DNA from: Paragonimus skrjabini miyazakii
Lineage: Eukaryota; Platyhelminthes; Trematoda; Plagiorchiida; Troglotrematidae
NCBI GenBank assembly: GCA_014338405.1
Contig: JTDE01001014.1
Location: 56,033-120,032 of the forward strand
Direction of reading: 5' to 3'
Length of the DNA stretch: 64,000 bases
In this document: positions 39,826 to 54,800 of the stretch, piece by piece
How the letters are laid out: each line of letters starts with the position of its first letter
How positions within the stretch are numbered: the first letter of the stretch is position 1
Translations under genes and position numbers: made by a program
Notes under the pieces: generated by a model
Databases searched by the model: none
The model's input: the letters and a program-made list of their open reading frames with translations, nothing else
What the model was told of the DNA's origin: nothing

Positions 39826-42800
39826 TTGAGAGGCGAGTAAATCACGAGAACGAAATTGACACGAAGCAAATTAAAACAGTAATATGTTTTCTATTAAGTG
39901 TATCTCTTTTGTTTCTGTGCCCTATGAAATTACAATACTTTATTATTATCCTCTCTATGGATAGTAAAATGTGTTACATATTTTTCTTGACATTTTAGTC
40001 CGTTGAGCCACAACATTGGTGTGCCCGCCCGGCTGTGAACACTGTGGCTGACATTCTTGGCAGACTTCTCACTGTTGGCATAAGTGATCCGGGTAAGTGT
40101 ACGATGGTAATTGGTATCAGTGAAATTCTACAGGTCAGCCAAAGTTTGCGATACCTCTGTAGTCCTCACAGTGTGTTCAGCAGCATTAGTAGAATACAGA
40201 GGAATCAAGGAAAAATACTTGTAAAGATGTTAGTTTCAAGAATGGTATGGATCTTTTGATCGTGACATTTTATAAAGCGGTGTGGAATTGAAGTGCGGAA
40301 AAGGGACTGTGACCCAAACATGGATGCTCGAAGTTGAAAAAAAAAACGCGCTTCAACAAATAATGATCTGCCAACACTAGCGTTGAAAATGGTACATCGT
40401 CGGGCTTGGAGACTCAGTGTTGGAAGACAGCCTATAATCGTGAATGATATCCAGTCAGTGCACTTTTGTTTGGTATTCACTCACTGACTAAGTCAATCAC
40501 ACCTGTAGCTCATCACTTGACCTACACCAGCTAACGAAGAACATGTAACTAGAACCAGTCAGTTAGCAAGCTGATCTGGCAATATATATTTCTATTTTAT
40601 TCAGGTTTTTCGATCTATGTTTTTCAAACGAATGAGGTGGTTCTGGCTAAATCTAACTACCGCTGTTGATTTTTTAAAATGGTATAAGAGGAAGCAAATA
40701 ATTCGTACAACAGTGTACAAGTGGTTGGCCCAAGGACGTCTGTTTTTTTCCCACTAGGACAGACGGATATAGATAGGCTTACCGAGCTTTCTTAATCGTT
40801 ACGGTTATGAGAAAAGTACGAGAACTTCTTGATACTCAACCGTTTACATTTGAAGTCGAAAAAACCCCGGCTAGCAATGCTCCGATATTCCGTGGATGAT
40901 GCAGCGCGAATAGTGTTAAACACGTTCTCTTTTCAACCGAATGAGGGCTTAGCGGACCGAAGAATGTTAATAGACAGTTTCGATCGTTTTTACCTTTGAC
41001 AATCAGGCTGAACGTTTAAAGATTGTGGTTATTCCGAAGAGGTCGTTTTTTTGGAGGGTCGCGGTTCAGTAGGGACACGGGACCAGATAATATAGTGCAA
41101 CGTTTGCGACTGCACATGTGTAGCATTGGAATAATCGCCGAAGTACGTGAGACCTATGACAAGCAGGACATCATCAAGTCGATAGAATCAGCAAAAATGT
41201 GGTTCATCCTATGTTATTTTTGTGGAACCACCCATAACAGGTTGAATGATGTGTCCGGGAAAAAACTTGCCTCAAATATCGGAAGGAAAGTCATGTAGCG
41301 CGTCACTATCACTCGACTCAAGTGAGAGCCATTCAGGAGGTTTCGGAACGGTTCTGCTTGCATGGAGCTGAAAATCAAATAATCTTCATGGTCGTTCATG
41401 GAACTAATCGTCTTTGGTAAGCCTCTAAGGTTCTAGTTGGAATTAAGCGCATCGTTAAACATAGTTACGGTCAACCGGGTGGGCGATATCGAATCAAATT
41501 TATGCGCAACTAGTCTATCTGTGTAAAACGGGAGAAAGACAGTCGTGAAAAGTGAAGCGCAGTTGATTATTTTGTATCTCAGTATGCAAATATTTTTGTA
41601 ATACAAACTCTACTCCTGTTCTCAAAGTTAGCGCGATCTTTCAATAATGCCTCCTGTTTTTGATCTGGAAAAGATGAAATGGTTGGTTGTCAAATGTTTA
41701 TTTCTTATTGCATTGTCAACGAAGAGGTTTTTTTGTGGCTTTACGAAATACGTTGTAATCCAATTTAGCTCGTTTATCCAGTCTTCATGTGACTGACAAA
41801 TTAGATAAACCAACAGGTTGAGTTAGTCAGATAGCAGCTACGAGGTCCTACCTTGGCTAAAGTAAGCAGCTTTTCAGAAAATGTAATTGATTCCCTTGCT
41901 CGAAAAAGCAAGTTGTTTTACAGTTTCGGCTTCGTTTCCTATTCACGCTGGTTTCTAGCGGATGTTTCCAGAGTGGACTAATTCTAGCTCTAGACATGCT
42001 CAGTAGAACCTTCGTATGACCGATGATGTGCTAATTTATGAAGACACAGTGGAAGGACGTAACGGAAATCGCGAGAAATTCTTTTAACAGCTCATCCACC
42101 AAGGGATTTGTTTAGCCCCGCAGAAAATCTAATATCGGACGTCATCGGTGATATTCCACCGGCATTTACCCATTGAAGTTGGAGCGAAAGCTAACCCACA
42201 GAAAACTGAAACGACAGAAATAATGCCGACTACCAATCGCGTAAAAGTAGCTCAGGTCTAAACGATGTAGTAACCAATTTGAGTTTTTCTTCCACATTCG
42301 GTTGATATCATACTGATTCCCACGATACAACGTAACTTTGACGCAAGTTGTGTTATTCACTCAGTACTATTCCAACCTATGTCACGTGATCCGGTGTGAT
42401 AGCAATCGGATGGGTTTCGGGACGTTGTTGGTACAATGAAGAAAACTGCATTTCTACAATTGCAGGAAAAAGTTACACACGAATCACGAAAGATTTGCGG
42501 GCTGTTAGGATTATGCCGTGGAATGATTCGACATGTACATTGTCGGATAGAAGTGAGTGTTAACGAGTTGCAAATCACTTGTCCCTGCTGCGAGTGGCAT
42601 GCAGAAACGCCCTCAAGTAACAATGAATAGACTTTCGAAGTGCGATTACGGATTGATATATCATACTGGAAGCCAAATATTCATTGTTAACATGTTTTCT
42701 TTTTTCTTTGTAAAAATTACTGAGGTTTACTGTTCAGAAGTTAAGAACGCTAAGACGATTGACTACTGTTCAATACCGGAATCTAAGTTGTCAGAGCTCC

Positions 42801-45800
42801 AAAGACTGCATGTCTGAAAGATTGACAGGCTGTTCAAGAAAGGCTGATCACAAAAGTAAGAAGACATTCTTCAAGCGCTAGTGGTCTTTTTTATTGGCCG
42901 CGACCAAATCACTTTCGAAAACTAATCTGTTCAAAAGAGATTGTTTAATGATTCTGGAAGACTTGAGAAGTTCTTAAACAAGTTCCTCTGGCGCACTCAG
43001 GAGTGAATTACAGCATTCTTGAAGCCCAGTAATGATTATACTGGTCGGTAGTAAGTGTCAGTTTAAGGATTGTGTCTAGGTGTCTGATATGCTGAACGCA
43101 CAATAGTAAGCATGTAAAAGTTATGATGTTATTGCAGAGACTGTCAGACTGGTCGTGATAAATCACAGCAGTGGGCATATCGATCATATTTGACGACAGT
43201 TGTTGGTTATTGTGGACAGTTATGAGTTAGAAATCTAACAACTACTATCACAGCGGTCGTAAATGCATAATTTTCTTGCCATGGAATCCCGTAAATCTTT
43301 TTCCTCAAACAAAGTGTTTAAGTTTAGAAGTTATAGGTTCCAGCAACCTTCCAAAAATTAGGATTTTGGTCATCTCATCAACGGTGCGTATCATGATATC
43401 AGCAGTGAAAGCTTGATTGGCACTGTTTTTAGTTGCTTCTCACTGGTTGGTTCGTATGCGTGACGAGTCTCGCTTGCATTTGAAGGAATGATTCGATTGA
43501 ACTCGATCTGTTCGCCGACTTTGCTTTCAACGTTCAGTCTGCCTGGCATAGTCAAACCATCACGGTTAAAATGACGTCTTCTCACTCCGCGGTGTTCGCG
43601 CAACCCATGTTCGGCAGGTTCAAAGCATGTCTGCTTCCTAATGTCTTCCCAACTTAGTTCGTTGAAAGTATGCGCAATTTGGGTTCAGTTTTTTGGCACG
43701 CTATTTACGTATTGTTCTGCAGGAAAGGTGGAAGTTCTGTGAAGTATGTGCCAAATGTTAACCAAAAAGCTACGTTCGTGGTTGGTATATTCGCGAAGGC
43801 GTGATAGTTGGAAACTTCTGAAAAGGTACATATTAAACTTCTAGACAAAATCCTCATGCTCTTCAAGCATCACCGCAACGTACGTAGGAATGTCGAAAAG
43901 TTAGGAAGTTCACTCGGAGTACAACGGAAAGCACTGCCAGATGACGCGCGTCCGCTGTACCAATGGTTGTTTTAGGTTGATCATTGTAAGGAAGTTTGGA
44001 ACTGTTGTGAATATCATTTTGACTAAATCGTGCCCTTTGTGATGTAAGAATACAAAGACGAATCTTGATTGGGTCCTCGAACCCGTCGCAGAATATGCCG
44101 TATTTCAATGCCATATCGACCAACTAAAGAGATCTCGAGTGGTTACGGTCAGAGAAATTGTTGAACATGTTTACTTGTCTAATAATCATGCGTTCGTACT
44201 TGGATTCGTTGTGCGATTGGAATACATACATTTGGTAACAAGGTTATCTACAATTAACAGTTTCGGAACGTTGACCTGAATATTTCTTGTTTTGATACTG
44301 GTGGATCGCATTTTGTTCGAAATGTGAAATCGGTTGGCCTTAACTTAGTTGTTTAGTTCAGGGAACATTTTGAACCTATGTACACTCTTGAATCTTACAA
44401 CAAGCATGGACTGGATGCTTTAAAGCTCTCAACCAGCACGGATCCAGCAGACACACTTACTGTAAGTAGCACTGCCCTTGCTCATATTTGCTCTACTTAC
44501 GATTTTACACTGGTTGATCAACCACTCAAGGTGAAGAAAGCTATTTGGTATTGCCATGGTGTCTCCCCGATCGTCGCCCACGTGATCTTTGATGAATATC
44601 AGTCATTAATCCAGTGGACGTTTTTCAGTGGTCCCTACATGTTGCCTACATTTGTTCTTCCGACTCTACACAGTTTTACTGAACTCAGTATGCTAGCCAA
44701 TAGACGCCAAAGTAATTAGCGATAGATTGAAAGGCGGATTATTTTACGTTGTTAACGTGATAAAATCGACAAACTGGTCGGCATGCCACAAGGTAAATTG
44801 ATGAATTCTAGGTTCAATTCAAGATGTTAGATGAGTGACATGAATATTCCTGCGATACCAGGCGAGAGTTATTGAGTTCACTTTTAATCCGCTATTTAGT
44901 AAACTGGAAGGAGTTAACCAGTTTTTCCTGATCACATTTTCAATCGTAAAACCTAGAAGACTCCAATCAGAACCATCACATTAAATACGCAGCTGCTGAA
45001 GTTTTAGAAATTAGGCAAACGAATGGGCTTGCCACGTACGGATGAGTGAGTAACGGTACTTGAACGAACGATCAATATCCATCAAAGATCTTGTAAATGT
45101 TGCTTATGGAGATGACCTTAGTAAGGGCAAACTGTTTCATTCACTCTGAACAAGTGGTTTTTGGGCTAGTGCGTGTCTGTAAAACTTCAACAGGTCTAGA
45201 TGAGAGAAATGCAGTTGATGTGAAATGTGATCGCTGGATTCGTGTCGGTCGAGTGCCACAGACTCTTTGTCCAATCTTCTGTCCACTCGAGTATATGTAT
45301 TTAACGTCTAGCAGAGTGACCATGCCGCATAATGATTGGTTAAACATTTACCGGATATTGGAGAAATGCATCTCGAGGTCATTGTGACTCAACGTGGATG
45401 TCGTCGACTGCGATTGTTGATGGCGTCATCGAGCTTCCTACGAGAGATCGGAAACGTTCTGGTGGAGCAGATTTCCACATCAAATCTTTCATGCCTAAAA
45501 GCCGGATCAAGCGTCAACCGCTGGACTGCCGCTTCCAACTCCACTTAATGNNNNNNNNNNNNNNNNNNNNNNNNNNNNNNNNNNNNNNNNNNNNNNNNNN
45601 NNNNNNNNNNNNNNNNNNNNNNNNNNNNNNNNNNNNNNNNNNNNNNNNNNACATACAGTTCATTTATCAACAGAGCCTGTTTCAAAGTTTACCGGCGGAC
45701 ATCGTCTTCATTGTTGTGGTATTCCTACTACATTTTCGTTTCGAGCTTAGTATGATTGCTTCAGTCCAAGTCTAGCTAACGCGAACAGGCACTACTTTGG

Positions 45801-48800
45801 TCTCTAGGCTGGAAGTACATATCTCGCATAGATGAATCTAATTCATAGCGCAGTGGTCATGATTTTTTCAATATCACTTCCTTGATTTGTTGTCAGCTTT
45901 CCGACGTTATAAATGTCGCTGAATTCAACTTACATTTGGTCCTGACTTTCTCATGTTAGCATCATAATTGACAGTTGTTATGAATCCACCAACCCATGTG
46001 CTTCTCACTATTATCTACTCACTATTTTTCAAACTATTTTATATACCTGTGACATAGATCCTGACGTTCGTCGTTGTGTGTTTGAATCAATCGATCCTGG
46101 ATTCGATCCTCACTTGGCTCAAGCCGAGCACCTATCTTCCCTGTTTCTTGCACTTCAAGATGAAGTCTTTGATATCCGTTGTTTGGTTATGCAACGCCTC
46201 GGTCGTCTATCAGACATCAATCCTGCTTGTGTTCAGCCAAGTCTTCGAAGAGTTCTTCTTCATGTAAGCCATTTACACATCAGTTATTCTTTTTGGCTAT
46301 AACCAAGTATAGACAAGTAGTATGTCCATTGTAGTTTTACCACAAAGTCCCTCTGTACACTCATTGCACTTCTGTATTCATCTCTGCAAACGGTTTTGTC
46401 GAACCATGGCATACGGATGTTCTTATGTTGGTCAGTCAGTCTGACTGAAGTTGGTTGGACATCTTAGTTAGTGGCCGAGTTGCAACACGCCCATCTTCAT
46501 ACGGTATGGTGCCGTAACATAAGTCGAAGTGACTAGTGAAGGATAGGGCGAAAACGCTACGCTGCTTCTCCACAAAAAGAGTTATTTGTTGGCCATCTTT
46601 GTCTCCGTTGCTCAGTCAACAGTAATATGCATTTTAAAAAATGAAAACTACTTATTGCCATCAAGCTTTATGGCAAAATGACCAAATGACGTGTAGAGTT
46701 TGATGTTTTCCTTGGTAACATTTTCAGCACTTTGAACACAACTCGTTCTCAATGTAGCATGTACACAGTGATAAATTCGCAGTCGTGTTGTGTTGCCGGT
46801 ATTCTAGTCATCGCTGTGGACACTAGAAATTTCTTGCGAGGAAATGCCGTTTGCTAGATCATATTGTTTCTAACCGAGGCGTACCGTTGTTATTGCCTTG
46901 GTCATTATTTTTGTCTATGTCTATGCCGCGATGTAGCTCAAGCACCTGCTTATGCGTTTTGTGTACGAAATCTGGTAATCATCTCACGGCATTCGCCTTT
47001 AGCTTGTTTCATTAAAAAGAACAAACGTGCATGGTTGCTACGCTTTACGAGAACAGTTTCCGCCCGATTTTTTTCCCAAGAGGAGACTATGTGCTGAACA
47101 TCGCCTTGGTTATCATTTGCACCATGCATACAACCTGTATACTTCAGTTATTTATTCCTTTTTCTGCAAACTCTGACTAGGATTAGTTTCTTTGTTTGCT
47201 CGTATGACGACCTACTTTTGTTCGGCTTTCAGCTGCTCGACGATCTGGCCAACAGCGGTTCAACGAAGAACAAAGAACAGTCTGCTCTTCTAATTGCATG
47301 TTTGATCTCTTCCGCTACACGATTTTTTACGCCGTATGCTGAGCCGGTGCTTCAAAATTTAGTACCTCGTATTCGCCAGGCTCTGCCGGCATCCCTGCGG
47401 GCCTATTTATCCGCACTTGCCACATCCCGTCTGCACACCGCGCCAGGTATTTCGGATACGGGTAAGCAATTTTGATTTTAAGAGTTGGTCTTTTTATACC
47501 GGTCTTTTTTACCTGGCACATTCAGTGATTTTGCAACGGAACGTGAGGTTGATTTCAAATCGTTGTTTACACCCAACTGTACTTCTTTAGGTTTACTCTG
47601 TTTAATCTACATGTTATCGGGCTGGTTGCTAAACTCCACAATGACCTTATGGAGTAAAAGCCGAAAATGTTCAGATGTATCTCATAGGTCTAGTAATGAT
47701 CTTGATAGAAATCGTTTTCTCCCCTTCGTAATAAGGAAAACGGAAAATCTTGATCCCGAGAATAACACGGTTGTTCCCGTTAATTGCCTCCAAGTCAAAA
47801 CAAGAGACGAGTGCAAAAAGCCACTTTTCTCCGCTCCAAAAACGTGTGCGTATAACGACCTACAGATAGTCTCGAGTCCGAAATTCGAAGGACGGCTACC
47901 AAAAATAGTGATTAAGGCCATTCATCACGGCTGAAAGAATAATTCATTTTTGAACCGGTCCAAGATTAAGCAAGCAACTGCATTGTTGCATCTCAGAGGG
48001 GTGTAAGATTGATTCACTGTAGGATTGTTCTTTGCATCACAGTGTTGATTGCCGGTGAATCAAGTTGGTTTTCACCGTAGTTTGACATACAGCTGTGTAA
48101 TATGTTGGACATGTCATTCAAAGAAGATACAATGAATATCATTCTTAGTTGCACTCTCTATATGAACATTTTATTTGAATATTCGCATATTTTCCGAATG
48201 ATCTTTCGTTTTGCTGACCGTTCACACAATTTTTAGTTCGAGTTATACTTAAAGCTAATCATTTAGAGATACGCCTTCAGATTGCTGTTCATGATGTAAA
48301 CTCGAGACCGCGTCTCAATATCTATAGACGGACGTTTCATTCCGCATCCATTCCCTCCTCGACATCTGGTTTTTCTTGCCTTGTTTCTTCCTGACTGTCA
48401 ACGGTGCGTTCCACAGCGTTGTTAGAAGTGCTTTACTGCAATAATGGGGATGGGAAATACCAAAGTTTTGGTAGTGCTCCACCTTCGGACCTGAGGACTT
48501 AAGCCCTATAGAGAAGATTCCGTTTGGGATGCTTCCTCTGCAGCTTGGACTTGGCTAGATGTTTTCATTCAGTTTTCACGAAAGTCCACAATGTGTAAAA
48601 CGTAGCCCGATGTTGAAGACTGAAACTTCGTTCCATGCCGCCACCGGTCACGGGACCACACTATACCAGTGGTTATTAGTTATTATGTGCGTGAAGTAAT
48701 TTGGCATGCTTGCTTGCCTATCTATTTTTAACCACCACCATTGCGTGCACCATATGCATTCGTGGTCGTTTCAAACATTTTTATGTTTCAGCCTAATAGC

Positions 48801-51800
48801 TTAAGCGGCTTCCAAACACAAACGGTGACTATTTGGCGTCATTTTTTATGATAAGGTAGGATTCTATATGAACGAAACAATTGTCTAACAGATTCGTTAT
48901 CTTTCTGCTTCGTGTTGTTTGACCATTCTGTGAGTAGACTTTCGTCAAAATTTATTATAACGGATAACAGGGGTGTGCTCGAAATGAACACTCAAAGCGA
49001 TCGATCATTTAGTGTGTCCGTTCCATTGTCTGTTTAGTTTGAGTGAACAACATGTCGTTTGTCTGTTGTTCGTGATGTTGATTTTTGATCTCTGGTAGTG
49101 CTGCCCAGTTTTCTGTTCGTTTCTTATGCTGTGATTGGTTGCACAGTGTTTCCCGTTGTGTCCGTTCGCACCAATCAGAGTGCATCGTAGTTTGGTAGTC
49201 ACGTGATTTAGCTATTGGTTGATTTATGTGGTTTCACTGATTGATCTGAATTTGCGTCTGCTGGAGCCAATAGTCGATTTTGTCTACCATTACACTTTGT
49301 TATTCAATTTGTTCAGCTAAATGTAGAAGATCCCTTTTGTCCTCCGTGCCTCTGAATTCGCAACGTTGATGAATTTCCATTCCTGAAATTTTCTCTTCTC
49401 AGTTTTTTCTTTCACGAATGACTTTAATTTCACACCTTCCGATTAAAACTTTATTTGTTCGGTATGAAATTTGCCTTCTTGGATTTTCCCCTCGTTTACT
49501 ATGAGACTGCTCCAGAGCTGTGCGAATACATCCCTTAGCGTCATCCAAATGAGAAATTTCGTTTATCTAAACACTGTCCACTTTCAAGTGTAGACGACCT
49601 AGTTGCTTCTTTTTGTAGGTTACAATCTCATGTATGCCCCCTCCAGGTTGAGTACATGCATTGGTATTGTCTCTTGCAAACAAGACTCGTCCGAAACTGA
49701 AATTGTCTTAACTCATAAGATGTTTCGATGACCTCCTCCTCCTCCTCTTCAAACACTCAACTGGAAATCGGCAAAGTTGCTTACCACATTCACAGTCTAA
49801 TGATTTTGTTTTGGTCCTTATTAGATACTTCCTCGTTTGCGAATCTTCTGTGCGACAGGTTTTGGTTTGATTTGCAGTAACTGTTGGTTGTTACGGGAAG
49901 TTTGAGGATATCAAACTGTTGGTTACTGTATAGATCAGAGAAGTGGTCGTTTTAGAATCAAACCGTCTGATTGACCTACCGCGGGTGCTAAACGAAGGCG
50001 GCCACTGCAGGAAAGTTTTATATTCATATTCCCAAAGTTAACCTAGATTTGTGCTGCATCAGAGACCACTAAACCTTCGCTTGCCAGCCATTTTTTTAAC
50101 GGTTGTGGTATTGTATTCGGCATGAAGCTGGTCCATCGAAAACTGACGGGCTTTCCATATCTCAACTTCTGGTTCCGTTCGTTGTCACCTATCTTCTGCT
50201 TGCATCCCGACCGTTCTCTGTTACCAAATCACTTACATTTCCTCGAACTCTTGGCCACTGCTCTAGGATTCATTGCAGCATATTTATGGCAGCTCGTATT
50301 TCACCTTGCTTCTCAGTGTACTTACTATCTGTTTTTAGTTTTATAGCATCAAGTTTCTCTTTTGCTCTGTTATTCATGCGAGCAGATCGAAAAGACTACC
50401 TACCTCTCGAATCTGCCACTGATCTCACTGGCTTACATGACAGTCAATTGTCAACCGGTGCACCTCCAATCCTATGCGTTAGTCAATTTCTGTCCAAAGG
50501 TGTAATGATTAATCCGGTGAGTGGTTCGTTTTGACCCTACGTAAACGAGATCATCTACTATTCTACTTTGGACTAGTTGAAGTGCAGCTATAGATGAGCA
50601 ATCTGATGCTAGTTTGAGATCATTATGTAGATTCTATCCCTCATGTACGAGCCAGTTGTGTCCATACTGAGCTATGCACTACTGGTTTGCTGTTTCATTT
50701 GTTTTATAACATCTGCAATATTCATGTTGGGAACTTTTCATGGGTTCCGTTTTTTGGAGCACTCTTGTTCAGGAGCGCGATAATTTGATTTAATACCACT
50801 TTGGACATCTGGATTGAAGATCGTTCAACATACATCTTGTCTCGTTCACGCTATATCAGCTGAGCAGTTGAATAATCACTGGATATCCAATCCTCTTCAA
50901 TACGCTAGATGTTGCGTGCAGTGCGGAGCTTTCTCAAACTTTACAATTTCGGTGCCTGCTATGAAAGAGCGGGTTGCGGGTGCAGGCTGTGGCTTTTTGA
51001 TTGATCTTATACGATTTTGCGCGAGGTGTTAGTAAAAGCCGTACATATATTGTGGTGCGTCGAATGACAACCACTATCCTACGATGTTACCGTTGAGATT
51101 CCATAGCTGATTTTACCATACATACATTGGTAGGTTTATTTCTAACAGAGCATCAGCCATCGATTTATTTCGAAAAACTGTTCACCGTCTATTTATTCCT
51201 TTTATTTCTTTGTCTTAAACTGTGTGATTTTCAGCTGGAGTTGACTGCAATAACCAACAAGTTAGCCTGCTTAAACGTTACACCAATCGGAGATGGTGAG
51301 CCTCCTGGTTGCCCTGGTGGTATTCCCACTCTTCCAGCCGGTCTTGTCGGACAAACCTCTATCTCAGAAGGTACTCAGTCTGCTTACGGTTTTGGTAGCG
51401 CTTATTCGGATATTTCTACACAGTGGACGGAACCGACCGCAGTTGTCATAGCTCTGTTTACTTCTCTTGGTCGATTGTCAGCTGTTGCACCTGCGGCCGT
51501 TCGAACCTATATGGACGAATTTATCCCGATTCTCTGTTGTATGATGCAAGATCCATCCTGTTTTCCTAGGCGATCGGTCAGTTGCTTATGCTTTCCCTAT
51601 ACACTCACCGTTTTTCCCTACTGCTTACGTCGCATTTGCATTATTATTGACGTTCTGAATGTGTCCAGTTACGTGAGCACAAGCGGTGGTATGTAAAATG
51701 AAAAGCGGATTTATCTCTCCACTGCCGTTGTTTATTTTTGAGGACGGGTAAATCTCCATGAGATTTGTACTTTACAGTTTCGAAATACGGCGTGTTTGGA

Positions 51801-54800
51801 TGAGATGCTTATGTAACATCGTCTTAAAATAAATATTCGCTATCCACAACACATTTTGTGCCACCGACGGATAATGGATGGTGCGATAAGAAAACAGTTA
51901 TTTCTTTGTGACAGTTAACCAAATTCGTTCGTTCCCTCTTCGAGAAGGCATAGATTCTGACGATCTTGCCATATCTTTACAAGGTGATTGAATTTGAGCG
52001 TCATCTCTACTGAAGAACTTGCAAAAAATAAAAGCCCACAAATACTATTACGTGAAAAACGCAAGTTGACTAACGCTACTAGCCACTCGAAAAAGCGATC
52101 AGCTGATGCGTCCCACTTGCTTGTAAGAGACTGGTGGGTAAGACAACGTTCCATTTAAACAACCGAGTTAATTAAACTGGCGTTGTAGATTTAATCAACA
52201 AACTGACCAATTAGAACCAACAGGGTTGTGGTCCAATGGCGGCTGCCGTTGCGTAATGTTATTTTTTTTAATAAGAAGTATATATTTTGTTCAATGCAGC
52301 TCGGAATTTCAAGTGTTTGATGAGTTAGTCGGGCATGCGACAGCATTGAGGCCAACCAACCGTCTGTACTACCGAACACTGTTCATGCCTCGACTGTCTG
52401 TTTTAAAAAAGAGGTGAACAACTTTTGTCTAGTAAGGATTTAATCCACAGAGATTGAACACCAACCACATTCGACCGCAACTTTCGTGTTCACATAGAGC
52501 TTTCAACCGGCCCGTTTTCTAGTATTGACCTTTGAGACTTCAGTGACTCGTAGAGTCTATGGCATGATGGACGATTGACGATTAATCTTGCTTTCCTACT
52601 GCTGTTTGTCTGATTTATTTGTCAATTATAGACGATTTGTGAACGGAAACAATGAAAGCCTTATTCTCGTTTTTGTTGTTGCTGGTAGAATGGACCTGTT
52701 AAAACCTATAAAAACGCTTTTAGTATTTCTCATTACCAACTGTCATTATTGTTTGCTTAACCCGTTCAGATTGCTGTGTGGACATTGAGCACGCTTATTT
52801 CCAATACCGGTTGGGTTGTGTTGCCATATCGTCGTCATCCTCAACTTCTACCCATTTTGCTGAATTTGTTAAAGCGGGAAGAATCGAAAGAAATAAGACA
52901 AGAGGTAAAATAATTTCACTCAATTTATACATTCATCTTACTATGTGCATTTCATTCGTACCAGTTTGGTTAGGAACGAATTCTTCGGAAAGAGGAATTT
53001 CGTCGATATTACTTGTCATCCGCTAGTTTATTTCATTGGTCTGTCTGTTACAATTGTCATCACAGAATGATCAAACAGGTGTTCTGTTTTTCATGTGAAA
53101 CATTACAACTATCCTACTTGGTCGGCGTACTTGACGGACCTTCCTGGTGTGTTAGTTTCCATACACAACTTGCATGAATGATAAACCATTACTAGGCAAA
53201 TTAGCCCGTCGGACCCCCTAAAACTTACAGTATGCACAAACCAACCTTTTAATGTACGTGAACATTCTTGAGATATCAAAGCACTTCTTGAATAAGATCT
53301 AGCACCCAATGACCTTATGCTTGAAACATGAATGAAAGAATGTGTCTGAGTTTGTGTGGGACGTCCTGCGAACAAGTGTGGTTTGAAACAACATTGCTGT
53401 ACGTTAGTGTTGGTTTGTTTGCGTGGATTAAACTATCGCTAGTATTGTTTCATTGCTCATCTTTGAGACTATGGAGTGAATTACCTCTATGTAAAATAAT
53501 TGCTTACACACCTGTATCTCTAATGGAATTTGATCCTCCGTTATCGGGTTATTTATCGGTTTAAATATATGTGACCTATGTAACAATGTCAGCTCGAGGA
53601 TTATCACTAGATTGAATCAATGTCATACATTGGCTGCTAGTAAAATACATGTAACACACATGCTGACCGTTTTTATAGTGATTGCCCGTTATACTTGTGG
53701 ACCAGCTTTGGGCAATGTAAAAACATCAAAGTAGTCCTAACATAACAGCAGCACGTTCTGTTACACAATTCAAACTCGACCCTTGCGCGCTTGCTTATTT
53801 CGTGTAAACCTTACACCTATAAATCCTTCGAAATGTCTTGTGCAGTGTTCTGTCTTCTAATTGATTTCTGTAGAGGAATAAAATGAGAAGTTTTTGAAGT
53901 AAAAAGTTATCGGTACAAAAATGACACGAACTGTCACATATAACGGGACAATTACGGAAGTAGGACACATTTAGAGTTAGATTATATGGTTATCTTCATC
54001 AGGATATGTCCGAATCTTAATTTTGTGGTGGATGTAATTGTTTTAACAAATTGCGCGATGTGTCTAATCCACTGTTAGTATGTTAGTACATCGCGAGAAA
54101 GAAAACAAATCGCCGTAACAAAAGAACACAATCAGCACGTTTGTCTTATTAGAATGCTTCTTGCCCCTTTACACTGATATATATGAGATTTTTCAGAATT
54201 AATTCAAGCTAAGGGTCTTAGATGAGAGTTTATTTTGAGTCAAACTTTTCATTTCAGTTTACCAGCTTTCTACCGAGGATTTGACGAAACGCATTAAGAG
54301 TGGTAAACATGCAAAGATAAAACGTCCTGCAATTACTGCAGTACACCCAAGGAATGCGAAAATCATCTGATAAATCGTCCATAATTTGATGGACGATTAG
54401 AGCTAACCAGATCCACTTGTCAGTCCACTCGCGTACCATAAGACACTTCATTTTTGGGCGTCCAGGATTTCACTTGAAATCAGTTGTGACAGAGGAAAGT
54501 TTGACTAACAAGACTTTGACAAAAGTGCTAATAAGATATATGGAACGGAGACTGTTTGAAATAAGATGCTTATTAGGATGTCGGTTGAAAAGTTTGTCCA
54601 TTTATGGGAGTGAGACATTTTTCTAGACGGGACTGTGACGAACACCTTTCACGTGGTAATTCTGCTATGACAGACAAAAAATGGGTATGCTCGTTCTGAG
54701 ACATTCACTAGGTAGGACATTGAACAAATTACAGTATATCTGATGCAAAGTGAATGCAAATCATCATCTGTGCTTCCTTTTCTATTTGATTAGCTTGTTC

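Larger units (their letters stand above)
38164..39998. other. TOR intron 11
   Basis: 1.8 kb containing a possible SINE head at ~39165-39240 and the (TA)20 tract. Overlapping ORFs at 38659-39163 (all three frames open for 200-400 nt) have no recognisable domain. Confidence 0.45.

Noticed and set aside
44378..44719. 113-codon ORF in intron 12 as a gene or TOR exon
   Set aside because: Exons 12 and 13 are contiguous in the protein, and the ORF has no recognised similarity.
47441..47461. Alternative exon 14 donor at GTATTT (47447)
   Set aside because: It also leaves phase 1, so it would not repair the junction with exon 16, and it is a weaker donor than GTAAGC.
54595..54630. SIYGSETFF as a third RTE-like RT remnant
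   Set aside because: Only nine residues resemble the motif and neither flank matches copy 2.
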